This document shows positions 34,223-44,950 of a stretch of 64,000 nucleotides of DNA, in pieces. The number at the start of each line of letters is the position of its first letter. The first letter of the stretch is position 1. The position numbers and the translations under genes are program-made. The notes under the pieces were generated by a model, which worked only from the letters and a program-made list of their open reading frames with translations, had not been told where the DNA came from and did no database searches. This stretch comes from Anodontia alba (lineage: Eukaryota; Mollusca; Bivalvia; Lucinida; Lucinidae), in assembly GCA_964016985.1 (NCBI GenBank), contig OZ024826.1, positions 58,108,235 through 58,172,234 of the forward strand. The letters are read 5' to 3'.

Positions 34223-34370
34223 TTACTTATTGACTCATCCTCGTATCTAATTCCATATTGGCCCATTCTCGGCCCGACAGGATTCCTGTCGGCGGATAAC
34301 GGTCCGATATAGATTTAAGTAGAATGCTAAAAAGTAGGCTAATTTTGGTTCGCGCTCAACCCTGATGTTA

Positions 34371-34663
34371 CAGTCGACTCTCGTTATCTCGAATTCCAAG
34401 GGACTCTTTGAAATACTTCGAGATATCCGTACCTCGACATATCAGATTTGCAGAATTATATATATAACTGGACTCTTGAAGTTAGAGATATATTGAAAAT
34501 ATTGTGGAAAAGGGGAGACATTGTTCCTTAGGAGCAATTTATCTCCTTTTCCAGAATATTTTTACCTGTTGTTAGATTTTCATGTTTAGGCAGGGACCAG
34601 ATTTTCACTTCGAGGTAAGCGGTTATTCGAGATAAGCGAGGTCGAGATAACGAGAGTCAACTG
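34371..34663. mobile_element. Pogo/Tigger-like MITE copy 1
   Basis: Starts CAGTCGACTCTCGTTATCTC and ends in its inverse with few mismatches (CGAGATAACGAGAGTCAACTG), with flanking TA duplication. Also has inner repeats of GAGATAAGCG/TTCGAGATATCC. ~293 bases, no ORF. The CAG...CTG ends, TA target and CTCGTTATCTCGA motif suggest a pogo/Tigger-derived element. Confidence 0.85.
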
Positions 34664-34675
34664 TATATATAAAAG

Positions 34676-35198
34676 TGGGAAGGGACATGCTAGTTTTATT
34701 TTTTAAGTTGTCCAAACAAGATAACAACTTGTTCGCACAAGTTAATATCTTGTCCGCACATGACAATATCTTGTTCGGACAACTTATCTTTTCTGTACAA
34801 GATAATATCCTGGATGAAATCTTGTTCGAACAAGATATCTTGTTGGGACAACTTATTATCTTGTCCGCACAACTTTTTATATTGTCCGCAAAACTTATTA
34901 TCTGGTACGCACAACTTAATCAGTCACTCTATTTGACTGATTCCTATTTATTGCAATATCCAGTCAGGGTGTCTGATTAACTTGTGCGAACAAAGTAATA
35001 AGTCGTGCGAACAAAATAATAAGTTGTCCAAACAAGATAATCAGTTGTGCAGAAAAGACAATAAATTGTCCGAAGAAGATATTATCTTGTGCGGACAAAA
35101 TAATATTTGTGCAAACAAGATAAGTTGTCAGGACAAGGTATTGGGCGGACAAGATATTATATTATTCGGACAACTTAAAACATAAAACTAGCATGTCT
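34676..35198. mobile_element. Foldback element made of an array of TTGTCCGNACAAG-like motifs
   Basis: Outer inverted repeats of ~35 bases (GGACATGCTAGTTTTATTTT...AAGTTGTCC / GGACAACTT...AAAACTAGCATGTC). The interior is an irregular array of ~20-25 variants of a motif such as AACTTATTATCTTGTCCGCA and its reverse complement. In the left half the CTTGT orientation dominates and in the right half ACAAG. A 60-base unique loop holds AGTCACTCTATTTGACTGAT. Both strands are open because of the motif, not because of a gene. Confidence 0.8.
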
Positions 35199-35489
35199 CT
35201 CCTTATGAACTCGAACTGAGGTAAAGAAGCTCAAGAGAGTTGTATCCCTTGTGCTGTAAAACTGAATCAGTGAAGAGAAGTGATGCAAACTTTCGATTAC
35301 TGCCACGCAACTGGTTAGAATCGATTCTATTACCAGATCTTAAGTATTACACATCATGGCTCTGTTGACCAAAATGAACTGAAATGAAAGAAATGTGCAA
35401 AGAATATCAGACTTTAGAGACCTGCACATCTCAAAGGCCGAGTATTGCACTTAACGTGCTGACTTCCTGAAAGATAGAGCCTGTAGATA

Positions 35490-35720
35490 GGGTCTCTGTT
35501 TGTTTGAGTTGTTTGTTTGTATTGAGGTTTTTACGAACCAGTCAACCCAATAGGGCCATCTTAAGCGCATTCAGTTTACCTACCCACACGTTTACTAGGC
35601 AGGCTTAGTCCTCTAAACGGTTAACCAGTATTGTGCGCATTCTTTTGCCAGAAACTGACAACTGCCCTTTTTGAATCAGCGGAAGGGAGAGAATGACCGT
35701 GGATAGGGTCTAACAAGGTG
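35490..35720 (-). mobile_element. SINE copy, body only
   Basis: Same body (CGTTTAGAGGACTAAGCCTG, CTTCCGCTGATTCAAAAAGG) and AC-rich tail on the minus strand. The tRNA head is replaced by unrelated sequence. Confidence 0.72.
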
Positions 35721-36133
35721 ATTAGGTTTATGTTACTTATATATAACATTTTGAAATGTCAAAATAAATTAATAATGCCTTCGGTGAGTGTTCTTTAAAT
35801 GACACCTCCACAAAAAAACGGACCATGCACGGCTGCAATAGCTGTCAAGTCAGTCGTTTTCAGGAATGTCTGTAACACATATTAATGATAAAACTAATCA
35901 GGTACCCCTTCTATTGGAAATGGACGGGTCAAAAGAGTTGTGTAGAGTCCACTCGGTATAAATGGGTTCAGGCCACTCATACCAGATTAGATATGCATTT
36001 AAAGACGGTCAAGCACACCAGATGACGTATGCATTTGAAGATAGAAGTATATTATCTGTGTCTTGATTACTTTTGAGTTTGATACCTTTTCACACTAATA
36101 GAAATTACATGGTCAGTAGCTGAGAATATCAGG

Positions 36134-36387
36134 CCCCGAGTTTATATAACTCTTTTTCATGCTCAACTCAGCTGAACATGAAATTTGTCCTGCTTAAAAA
36201 ATCTCAAATCGCTAACAATTGCAATTTTTTCTTGCTAAACATAACAGAGCATGAATTTTTCTCTGCTTACTTGGACCTGTTAGGTCCGAGCTGCTAATAA
36301 ATATAAAAATGGCATTTTCAAATTTATTAGCAGAGAAAATTTCATGCTCAGCTGAGTTGAGCATGAAAAAAGTTTTATAAACTCGGG
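36134..36387. mobile_element. Foldback MITE with ~52-bp inverted repeats
   Basis: CCCGAGTTTATATAACTC...CATGCTCAACTCAGCTGAAC and the inverse at the right, ending GTTTTATAAACTCGGG. An inner second inverted pair (GAATTTTTCTCTGCTTA / TTAGCAGAGAAAA). 254 bases, non-coding. Confidence 0.85.
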
Positions 36388-36479
36388 ACCATGTGCAGTT
36401 TGGTGAAAGGGAAAAACAATATAAACGATTTTGATTTAAAAACAATTTTATTTTTATAAATCTTTACAGGGAAATACAA

Positions 36480-37980
36480 ACACAGAACGTATCGTGTATG
36501 AAATGTCTACACAAAAGGGACCCAGAAGAAAGCCAACTGACTTATTTGAATTTGTATCCCAACTACAATACAATAAGGTAAATTAAGAATATGTTATTTA
36601 TACCAGGTTATGTCTTGAAAAGAATTGAAACTCTAATATGGAAATTTTATGGAACGATAAAAAAACCCGTAGTTAATAGAAACGCTATGTACCTTCAGCC
36701 CATAGATGGTGGTCAAAATATGGTAAATAAAAAGGAATTTATAATATGTAAAAGGATAAAGTTTGCATACAAACTTATTCATTCTACTTATGAAAACTGT
36801 CACATAATAGGTAGGTATTGGACAAAGTCCTTTGATCAAAGATATGGAACAGACTTCTTTTTATTTCATTGTTCGTCTTTAAAATTTAAAATCTAAATTT
36901 AGGAAATATGCCAGAATTTTATGTCAGCGTAATAAAGGCACATGCTTATATGCAAAGCAAGACGAAATTAAATAGTATGGATGCAATTTTGAATGAAAGT
37001 ATATTCGGAAACATTAATATCCGCTTTAGACATGCTCCATTATGGTTTGAAAGTTTTTCAAAATGTGGTTTCAGAAAGGTAAAAAATATCTGGAATACTA
37101 CACATAAAACATTTTATGATGAGAATACTGTCTTTAATAGACTGGACGATAAATCAAACTGGAGATACTATTACCGTACAATAAAATCTTGTATACCAAG
37201 AGAATGGGTAGAAATACTTCAACTGAATAATACACATGCAAATAGTAAACTTTTTTCCCTGAACCTGAAGGATAACATATATATGTATGATTTTAAAAAT
37301 GAGTTTATTCAACCCACAAAACTTAGTAACAGACAGATTCAGGGCTACATAAGAGATATTTATAAACCCCACTGTGAAGCTAAATGGGAAACATATTTTG
37401 ATGAAACATGCAGTTGGCGTAATATTTGGAAAATGTCTTTAGATCTTCCATGTTCAAATAAAGAAAAACAACTTCATTGGAAAATAATTCATAATGCGCT
37501 TTTTACTGAATCGAGGCTGCAGCTGATGGGTGTGTCTCATTGAATGTGTCACTTATGTAAAACAGATACCGAAACGCTATGTCATTTATTTTACCATTGT
37601 AGAGTATCATACAGTCTAATATTAAAGGTGGAAAGGGCTTTGAACGTATTAATAACAGATGAGTTTTATGTCCCTGGAGCCATAAGGATACAGCTGAAAC
37701 ATACAATTTTAGGATTTCCACATAATAACTATAATATACAAATATTAGTTTATTTTGTATTGCATCTTCTTAAATGGGAGTTGTGGAAACATAGAAACGG
37801 TATTAAGTTTGAAAATCGTATGATAAGTGAAAATAGATTTTTTTGGCAATTTTCGAAATAAGTTAATATCATGTAGTCAGTTTCTAGAAAGAACATTTGT
37901 AGCAAATAAGCATAGCCCGTTAATAGAAAATTTGAAAAGATTCTGATATATTTTTCAAAAACCAAAAAGAAATACATTAT
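36480..37980 (+). pseudogene. LINE ORF2 C-terminal remnant, L1/Tx1-like
   Basis: 5'-truncated non-LTR retrotransposon. The frame near 36591-36896 has the post-RT motif family with IETLIWKFYGTIKKPVV... and a GG-containing turn. 36908-37861 is one continuous frame of about 317 codons broken by a single TGA at 37541-37543. Just after it comes CHLCKTDTETLCHLFYHC, the CxxC...H...C zinc-binding motif found at the C-terminus of L1-like reverse transcriptases (zf-RVT). The reverse transcriptase core and endonuclease are absent. Clade placement between L1 and Tx1 is a guess. Confidence 0.8.
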
Positions 37981-38339
37981 ATATCTACGCCTTTTCACAA
38001 GTTAGTATCCATCATCGGCTTTCTGATCTCATCTGCATCATTCTGGTTTATCTTTCTGGTTTTATCTTACTATTCCTCATTACGTTTATTATGAATGTAT
38101 ATTCCTGACCATAATTGACCCTGGTCCAGTCTTCAGACCTTCTCCTGGATCAACGGTTTATGCAAAGGAATTGTATCACTTCCTCCGCTTCCTTCTGCCT
38201 TTCTGTAGTATTGCTCTAAATAGGATATGCTATTAGTTCAAAGGACTCATGATAAATTGTTTTATACATGTGTAATAATATGATTAACAGCGATTATAAA
38301 TTGCTGTTAATATTATACATTCTTTCGTTAATATTAAAG

Positions 38340-38545
38340 TAGTTTAGCTAATATGATAACATGTATATTGAAGAATGCCAGTGAAGCTGTCCCGGGCATT
38401 CGTGGTATGCGTGCAGATGGCAGGACGGAGAATAGGCTGTTTTGGACAGTGGTCCGCCAGATGTCCAGTGTCCTGCTGGTTGTTATTAATGGCGGGCCGC
38501 GAATGTTCGGCCCAAGCGTAAAGACATAAAGATGAAACACACTTC
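38340..38545. other. Unexplained GC-richer island
   Basis: About 170 bases with much higher GC than the surroundings (CTGTCCCGGGCATTCGTGGT ... GGCGGGCCGCGAATGTTCGG). Both strands have short open frames (plus: GIRGMRADGRTENRLFW), but none resembles a family I know and no splice sites are convincing. It could be a fragment of a pseudogene or element. It lies between the L1-like remnant and H1 MITE copy 10. Confidence 0.4.
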
Positions 38546-38888
38546 AAATATTGACTGTTACAAAAGGTAAATTAGAAAGGTATTTATGCATTGAAATAAA
38601 AATAATAATAATAATAAAAATAAAAATGCTATGTGGTATCATCATCAAGTCATCAAATCATCTTCTTCTATCTTTCATATTTCATCCCTCGGAAAAGCTT
38701 GTGAAAAAAAAAAAGAAAATAAAAAAGAATATGTTATTTACGCAATCAGAAATGGAACAATTAGTGTTTGTACGTGAATACATTGTTATAGGCTGACCAA
38801 ACTGAGATGTCGCATTTATCTTTTGATTATACTATTTATAAGTATCTGTTTAATGCATAAACAGGCAAAACAAGATGTTAACTGTAAG

Positions 38889-39160
38889 CATTACGAAAAC
38901 ACGCCTATTTAAATTTATTGAAAATTTCACCACCAAAAACTGAAAGTTTTCAGACAAAATTCTGATATTTTTCATACTTTTGCTCAAAGCACAGATTGTA
39001 GGTACTCGTTAGAACCGCCTCGCCTAGGTGGTTCTAACGAGTACCTACAATCTGTGTTTTGAGCAGAAATATGAAAAAATAATGTATACCCCTGTAAACA
39101 CCAGTTTTACTACATAAAAGTAGGATTTTAGGGGGTGAAAATTATATAGGTATGTTTTCG
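38889..39160 (-). mobile_element. H1 MITE copy 10 (reverse orientation, end lost)
   Basis: Reverse orientation, CATTACGAAAACACGCC to TATGTTTTCG, with the last few terminal bases missing or mutated. The hairpin arms carry matched changes on both sides (CAGATTGTAGGTACTC against GAGTACCTACAATCTG), differing from the usual TAGATTGTGGGTACTC. Confidence 0.9.
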
Positions 39161-39536
39161 AAAAGGGGTGAGCAAATAGCTGTTCCACGTGGAACGCAGG
39201 ATTTTCTCTGACTGCCGTGCCTAAATTGTACAATAGAGATATCCTAATGAATTTTACACGTAATGATCAAAGCGACAGGTCAATTTTGTTGGTTTAATTA
39301 AAGTTCCTGTTTATTCTTAACAATAGTTGGCAGATCAGTGCATTTTACGGGGATCGAAGCTTGTGTCTACATGTATTTGTATATAGATTTTCAGGCAGTA
39401 TTCCTACAAGTCCTGCTATAAGTGGAAAGTCGGGATAAAATTAAACCACAATCAACTGATACACAAGAACATCCGCATTCTCTTAACTTGGATAATAAGG
39501 GTATAAATATCGGTCATCTGTATATACAGGGCATCT

Positions 39537-39930
39537 GTGGCAAAAAAACTGAGTCAATTTTCAGAACATTTGGGATTCAGTGAGACAAAGTTAAAAGATC
39601 ATAAGTCGACAGAAGTTTTCAAAGTTGATGGTTTTCAAACTCCGTTTAGAAAAGATAATAACTCTAATGGCGGCGGAGGTCTAATTGTCTACGTAAGAAA
39701 TGCCTTAAATGCCAAACGCAAAAGAGACTTGGAAACAAATAATATTCCATGTTTATGGCTGGAAATTGCACTTATTAACTGTAAACCATTTTTAGTTTGA
39801 AACATTTATAGGCCGCCTGACTCAAAAGTAGAATTCAACGATAGGTTTGAAGAATTTATTGATAAGGTGATTGGTGAAGACAAAGAATATATCTTGATGG
39901 TCGATTTTGACAAAAAAGATTAAATGTAGA
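39537..39930 (+). pseudogene. LINE endonuclease domain remnant
   Basis: Open frame 39537-39800 (87 codons), continuing past a TGA. It contains SETKLKDH, a glycine run before LIVYVRNAL, and, after the stop, NIYRPPDSK and YILMVDFD, corresponding to the ESKL, YRPP and GDFN blocks of APE-type LINE endonucleases. Asp in the GDFN-like block is kept, but the frame is broken. Confidence 0.72.
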
Positions 39931-40943
39931 TACCAACATAGAATGGGGTAATTCTACAACGTCCTTAGGTCTTGCTCAGCTAATTGACGATCCTACAAGA
40001 GTGACAACAGAATCACAAACTCTAATTGATCACATTTATACTAATACTAAGGAAAACATCCAATGCATTGCAGTGCAAAAATATGTCTGAGTAATAATTT
40101 TGGTGTTTTCAATACTCGAAAATCCCAATCTGTCGTTGGTAACAAGACACATCAAGTCATAAAATACAGGTCGTTCAAACATTTTGATGAGTTAAAATTT
40201 CTCCGTGACTTAAGTCTTGATCCTTGGGAAATTATTCAAAACTTCGACAAAGTCGATGATATTGTATCGGTTTGGAGTATCCTATTTTTAGAAATACCTG
40301 ATAAACATGCCTCCGTAAAAAGTCACAGAATAAAAAAGAAATACCAGCCTGACTGGCTAAATCCTGAAATTTTAGATTGCATGAAAGAAAGAAATAAATG
40401 TAGACTAAATGGCAACAATGATAGGTACAGTGTATAAGTTTTTGCGAAACAAAGTGTCCAATATAATTGAGAAGGCTAAACAAGAGACCTATCGGTCTAA
40501 AGTCGAAGAGGGTCAATCAGACCCTAAGTCAATATGGAAACTTTTTAAGGAATTTGGAGACAATGGGAAGGGAAATAACCTTGAATTCGGTATAAACATC
40601 AAATTAGGTGAACAATTGGTTACACTTGAAGCTGATTTGACTTTTCAATTCTTACTTTGTCAATGTCGCTTCAAGTATTAAAAAGCCAACTGTGCATTCT
40701 GACTTCGAAGAACTACAAAATTATGTCGAATTTAAAGTCACAAGTAACACTGAATTTACCATTCCATTTACAAAGGTAACTTTTGTAAGAAAATTTCTAA
40801 CCAATTTAAATGTGAACAAATCATCTGGTCTAGTTAATATAGGTCCAAGGGTTTTTACGATTGCAGCAAATGTTTTAGCACCTAGCCTTACTTTTATTGT
40901 GAATAAAAGCATACTCTCTGGTGAATTTCCATGTTCGTGGAAG

Positions 40944-41240
40944 CATCACAAAAACATGCCTATATAATATTGACCCCTTAAACCCTCTTTTGTATAGTAA
41001 AACTGGGTTTACAGGGATATACGTTATTTTTCTTTTTTGCTCAAAAACATAGATTGTGGTGACTCGTTAGAACCGCCTCGCCTTCTGCTCAAAACATAGA
41101 TTGTGGATACTCGTTAGAACCGCCTCCACAATCTATATTTTTGAGCAGAAATATGAAAAATATCAGAGTTTTTATCTGAGAATTTTCAGTTTTTGGAGGT
41201 GAAATTTTCTATATAATTGAATAGGCATGTTCTCGTAATG
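40944..41240 (+). mobile_element. H1 MITE copy 11 (inside LINE, hairpin rearranged)
   Basis: Inserted in the LINE RT frame. The ends are intact, but the centre carries two direct copies of the left arm (AACATAGATTGTGG...CCGCCTC) followed by a short right arm, so the palindrome is broken. Flanked by GGAAG on both sides, a possible 5-bp target duplication. Confidence 0.92.
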
Positions 41241-41269
41241 GGAAGCAAAAGTTAAACCCCTTTTTAAAT

Positions 41270-42410
41270 CCAGTGCAAAAGATGATTTAAACAATTACTG
41301 GCCAGTCTCTCTTCTCTCTACTATATCAAAACTAATAGAAAAATGGATTGGTAATCAATTTATGACATATTTGAATACATACTTTGCTTCATAATCTCAA
41401 AGTGGTTTCGTCCTAAACATTCTACAGAATCTGCACTTACTCTTATAGTTGATTTCTGGTTAAAAACCATTAATGACGGAAAACGTATCGGTTGTGTTTT
41501 GGTAGATTTTCGAAAGGCATTCGACCATAAAATTCTACTTAAGAAATTGTGTAGCGAAAACTGTCTAAAATGGTTCGAGTCCTACCTAACAAACAGAACG
41601 TAACGCGTTTCATTAAATAATAATGTAGCTGAACCTGCACATGTAACATGTGGTGTTCCTCAAGGTTCTATATTAGCCCCTTTATTATTCTTACTTTTTA
41701 TCAATGATTTGCCATTAGTGTTGAAGAACTCAGCAAATGTTGACCTACACGTATATGCTGATGACACTATTATTTAGTGATGTGCAATGTAATAGATGAG
41801 CTTGAATCCAATCTACAATTTTCGTTAAATGCACTTCATGTTTGGTGTAGACAAAATGGCATGATTTTAAATACCGAGAAAAAAAATGCTATGTTGATTA
41901 CTAGCAGACAGAGAAGAAGCAACTTACGAAATCCCAATCTATCTCTGAGATATAACGAAATTGACATCAAAATGACATCTATCAGTAAAAGTTTGCGTGT
42001 ACAAGTTAATGAGAATTTGTTGTGAAATAATCAGCTTCTCCGCGTTTCCAAAAAGGAATCTTCTTACTTAAGGTTACTTAGCAAAATACGGCAGTATTTA
42101 TCCAAAGAGCATAGACTGTTATTTTACAATGCTTACACGAGTATTGCAGTACGGTTTGTTCTAATACGTCTAATAGCAATACAAGTAAAATAAATACATT
42201 ACAAAGACGGGCTTGTAAATTAATCCTGTCACAGACTTATAATGGTCTTCACGAGGCGCTCAAAGGTCAGATATTCTGTCATTTGATCAAAGTGTATTTC
42301 TTAACAAAGCTAAAATTATGTACAAAATTTATAACAACTTGGCACTAGCCTATTTACAGGAGTTATTCCAAATGCGAGATGTGAATCTCGATAATACTGC
42401 GTCTAAATAA
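41270..42410 (+). pseudogene. LINE reverse transcriptase remnant
   Basis: Broken frames with NYWPVSLLSTISKLIEK, DFRKAFD, CGVPQGSILAPLLFLLFIND and YADDT (41755-41769). These are the conserved RT blocks of non-LTR elements; the F/YADD active site is still present. A stop follows at once, and a second frame, 41777-42025 (SNLQFSLNALHVWC...), continues the thumb region. The MITE at 40944-41240 interrupts the block just before PLFKS. Confidence 0.85.
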
Positions 42411-43172
42411 GTGTACTGATCGGATTAAAGGTTAATAATCATTTTATTACATATACAATACTAAGGCCTCCGCCGTCAGTAATTCAGTAGTTCGAATACG
42501 TATATTGTATTTGCATTTTTCATAATGAATCTCTCTCTCTCTCTCTCGTTTGCTTGTTGTCATGTATGTATATGCTACATGCTATTCTTAATCAATCATA
42601 GCTACTATATGTACGCATAAAACATGCCCTGGCATAGTTTTCATATTGGAGTAGTGACACGAGGTAAAGCTACTTTTTGTCCTCTGTGGGAACGTTCTCA
42701 AATACGCATGCCTATTCATCTAGTGGTGGAGCTAGATGTCTGATTACCTTAATTGTCTGGTCAATTTGCTTCATGTCTGCGAGCAGAGAATGCTCTGCGC
42801 GGATGCGCAGTCGCGATCCAAGCAGTCGCTCCTGGGCCTTTGCTGGTCACATATGCGATAAGTACCATTATCTCGTGTACCGCTCCATTTTAATCATTGT
42901 TTTAAATAACGCGTTGTATGTATTTGTATGTATGTTGTTTTGTTGAGTCCCCCAAGGAAAATTGGTAAAACCAACTGGGTTACCCTCGTAAAATAAAGAA
43001 TTTACTTACTTATATTTTTAAAGAGTGCTATTATACGGTTTATTAAAACGTAGAAAGATACTTATTAGGAGAGCAAGGTGAAGTTAGTTTCGTGTGTGTA
43101 TTGCAAAGCGTTGATCCATATCTATTAACATAATATCGATTGTAAAATATATGCCACTTGGGTGCGTGTATA

Positions 43173-43471
43173 CAGTCGACTCCCGTTATCTCGAATTCCA
43201 AGGGACTCACTGAAACACTTCGAGATATCCGTACTTCGACATATCAGAGTTGAGAGAGTGAGGAAAACAATAAAGTGAACAACCACATTTAACAAATGAA
43301 TATGTAATTTGACTCCTGAAGTTAGAAATGTATATATAAAATAATGTGGAAAAGGGGCACATTATTTTGTTACCTGTTGTCATAGTTTCATGTTAAAACA
43401 GGGACCAGATTTTCACTTCGAGATAAGCGGTAATTCGAAATAAGCGAATTCGAGATAACGAGGTTCGACTG
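43173..43471. mobile_element. Pogo/Tigger-like MITE copy 2
   Basis: Same family as 34371-34663 (CAGTCGACTCCCGTTATCTC ... TCGAGATAACGAGGTTCGACTG), TA on both sides, ~299 bases. The centre differs by small indels. Confidence 0.87.
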
Positions 43472-43575
43472 TATTTGTACAGCAGAGGTACGATAAATTA
43501 CTGTCCCTTCTTCGAGTTAGCCAAAGCGCTTATCGAATCAGTAATTACTGAATGGCCCTCGTATTTGGTTGCACC

Positions 43576-43821
43576 CATCACGAAAACATGCCTATATAAT
43601 TTTGACCCCCTTATACGACGTACCCCACTTTTATATAGTAAAACTGGGGTTTACAGGGGTATACATTATTTTTCTTATTTTGCTAAGAAAACATAGATTG
43701 TCGGTACACACAATCTATGTTTTTAGCAGGAATATGAAAAATATCAGAATGTTTCTCTGAAAATTTTCATTTTTTGGTTATAAAAATTTCAATATATTTG
43801 AATAGACTTGTTTTCATAATG
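43576..43821 (+). mobile_element. H1 MITE copy 12, hairpin core deleted
   Basis: 246 bases. Ends and AT-rich flanks are kept, and the outer hairpin arms remain (AACATAGATTGTCGGTAC / ACAATCTATG), but the GC-rich inner core is gone. It also has a small TACGACG insertion in the left half. Confidence 0.9.
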
Positions 43822-44027
43822 ATCTCCTATTATTCGGCTTAAGATGGATGGATATACACTGCAAAGGAATAAGTGATATAGTCGGAATGCAAGAACAATG
43901 GCAACACATGATATTTGTATATTTATTTTTCATTCACACGTACACATATATAGCATATTATTATTGGATTTTACTGAAATACAACTGAGCCGCAAAGGCA
44001 TACACGTACTTTCGGACGTAAGCGTCC

Positions 44028-44385
44028 AGAAAAATTCAGCTCAACCCACGCATTCGCGCAGTCTGATCAGAATCTTCACTGGGTGCATTTTGGATGGTCA
44101 AGGATGCAACGCTCTTTCATGCGGACAACGAAGACTCTGATCAGAATGCGAGGATGCGCAGTCTGACTTGAGTCTTCATTGGGCGCACATGACAAAATGT
44201 GCGCCTTCTGTCTTTGAAGCTCATATATACGAGATTAAACATCTTGCAAAGTAATCAATCAACATACATATCGGTGACAGCTGTAGATGTAAACAAGGAA
44301 ACCCTGCACAGTGCCATGTGTGAACAGTATAGACTCAGATCAGTCTGCGGATCAGCGCAGGCTGATCTGGGCCCTCATTTACTGT
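44028..44385. repeat. H3 elements in tandem
   Basis: 44028-44195 (TCCAGAAAAATTCAGCTC..., CGCGCAGTCTGATCAGAATC, GGATGGTCAAGGATGCAAC, GGATGCGCAGTCTGAC, TTCATTGGGCGCACA) and 44318-44380 (AGACTCAGATCAGTCTGCGG / CAGCGCAGGCTGATCTGGG). Confidence 0.7.
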
Positions 44386-44611
44386 ATTCATCCGCATGAT
44401 TCGCTTTAGCAAGCAATTTTAGCCTCAGATCAGATGCCGCAGAACAGTTTTTGTACTCATCAAAAGGTAGTAAAATTGATTTATTCAGTGTTTGGGACAC
44501 CTACGGTAAGGAGTCAAGGTGTACCGCTATTTAGGGTAAATACTGTGTCTTTGCTGTTCGCATACGTCCTGTGAAAGTGGATATTTTCTCATAGTACACC
44601 AAATACCATGC

Positions 44612-44950
44612 CCTCTTTATAACAAAGCATCCAACCGTGTTAGCTGAACAATCATGTTGTATCTAAACAAAAAATGTATAAATTAGATAGAAAAATCACC
44701 ATAACTAGTCACTTTTAACAAAATGTATAGATTATCTAGAAAAATGACCTTCAACAAAATGTATAGATCATATAGAAAAATGACCACAAATAGTAAATTA
44801 AACAAAACGTATAGATTATATAGAAAAAATGAACATTTATATGGTCATTTTCTATATAATCTATACATTTTTGTTTGGATACAACGCTTTTAGGATCTAT
44901 CTTTAAACCGTCTTATATTCGAACCCATCTTATAATGAACTATCTTATAA
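44612..44950. repeat. Foldback array of AAAATGTATAGATTATATAGAAAAATGACC units
   Basis: Four direct degenerate units (AACAAAATGTATAGATTATC...AGAAAAATGACC) followed by one inverted copy (GGTCATTTTCTATATAATCT) and GTTTGGATACAACG, which inverts GTTGTATCTAAAC at the left. A shorter relative lies at 50570-50660. Confidence 0.75.

Larger units (their letters stand above)
32627..34231 (+). pseudogene. Broken mariner transposase (DD34D type)
   Basis: Decayed reading frame. The N-terminal helix-turn-helix part is recognisable (RSGRPLDATDEE, GISQGSVSTIL), with an in-frame TAG shared by both copies of the duplication. The catalytic part includes LDETWVHYYEP, QQDNAGVHT and YSLDLAPSDFFL. The spacing between the second and third Asp is 34 residues, as in mariner. 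Further stops occur around 33500-33520 and a frame change near 33930. The open stretch 33630-33944 retains the catalytic core, but the element cannot encode an active enzyme. Confidence 0.9.
32282..34243 (+). mobile_element. Mariner-family DNA transposon, inactivated, with a nested MITE
   Basis: Bounded by terminal inverted repeats of about 29 bp with a few mismatches (CGAGGGCAAGTCAAAAAGTA at the left, and its inverted counterpart ending CATCCTCG at the right) and flanked by a TA target duplication (32280-32281 and 34244-34245). Inside are the remains of a transposase reading frame with several stops. A ~327-bp 5' segment is present twice, around an H1 MITE (32781-33060). A 93-bp segment near the 3' end is also tandemly duplicated. 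The DNA between the ends is about 1.96 kb, against roughly 1.3 kb for an ordinary mariner; the duplications and MITE explain the excess. Confidence 0.92.
39500..43016 (+). mobile_element. Decayed non-LTR retrotransposon (LINE) with endonuclease and RT remains
   Basis: The plus-strand order of domains fits one element: endonuclease remains near 39540-39930 (FSETKLKDHK, IYRPPDSK, YILMVDFD), a linker, the reverse transcriptase start near 40780-40940, an H1 MITE at 40944-41240, and the catalytic RT part near 41270-41790. The 3' region ends AATAAAGAATTTACTTACTT near 43016, a simple tail of the kind seen in CR1/Jockey-like elements. Several stops and frameshifts make it inactive. An H3 hairpin lies near 42780. 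The exact 5' end is not visible. Confidence 0.8.

Noticed and set aside
34675..35185. Open frames on both strands with a repeated QDNILxGQ pattern, resembling a repeat protein
   Set aside because: Arises from the self-complementary TTGTCCGNACAAG word array; both strands are open for the same reason and the ends are inverted repeats.
42677..42946. 89-codon plus-strand frame
   Set aside because: Starts in the LINE 3' region and passes through an H3 hairpin; no domain.
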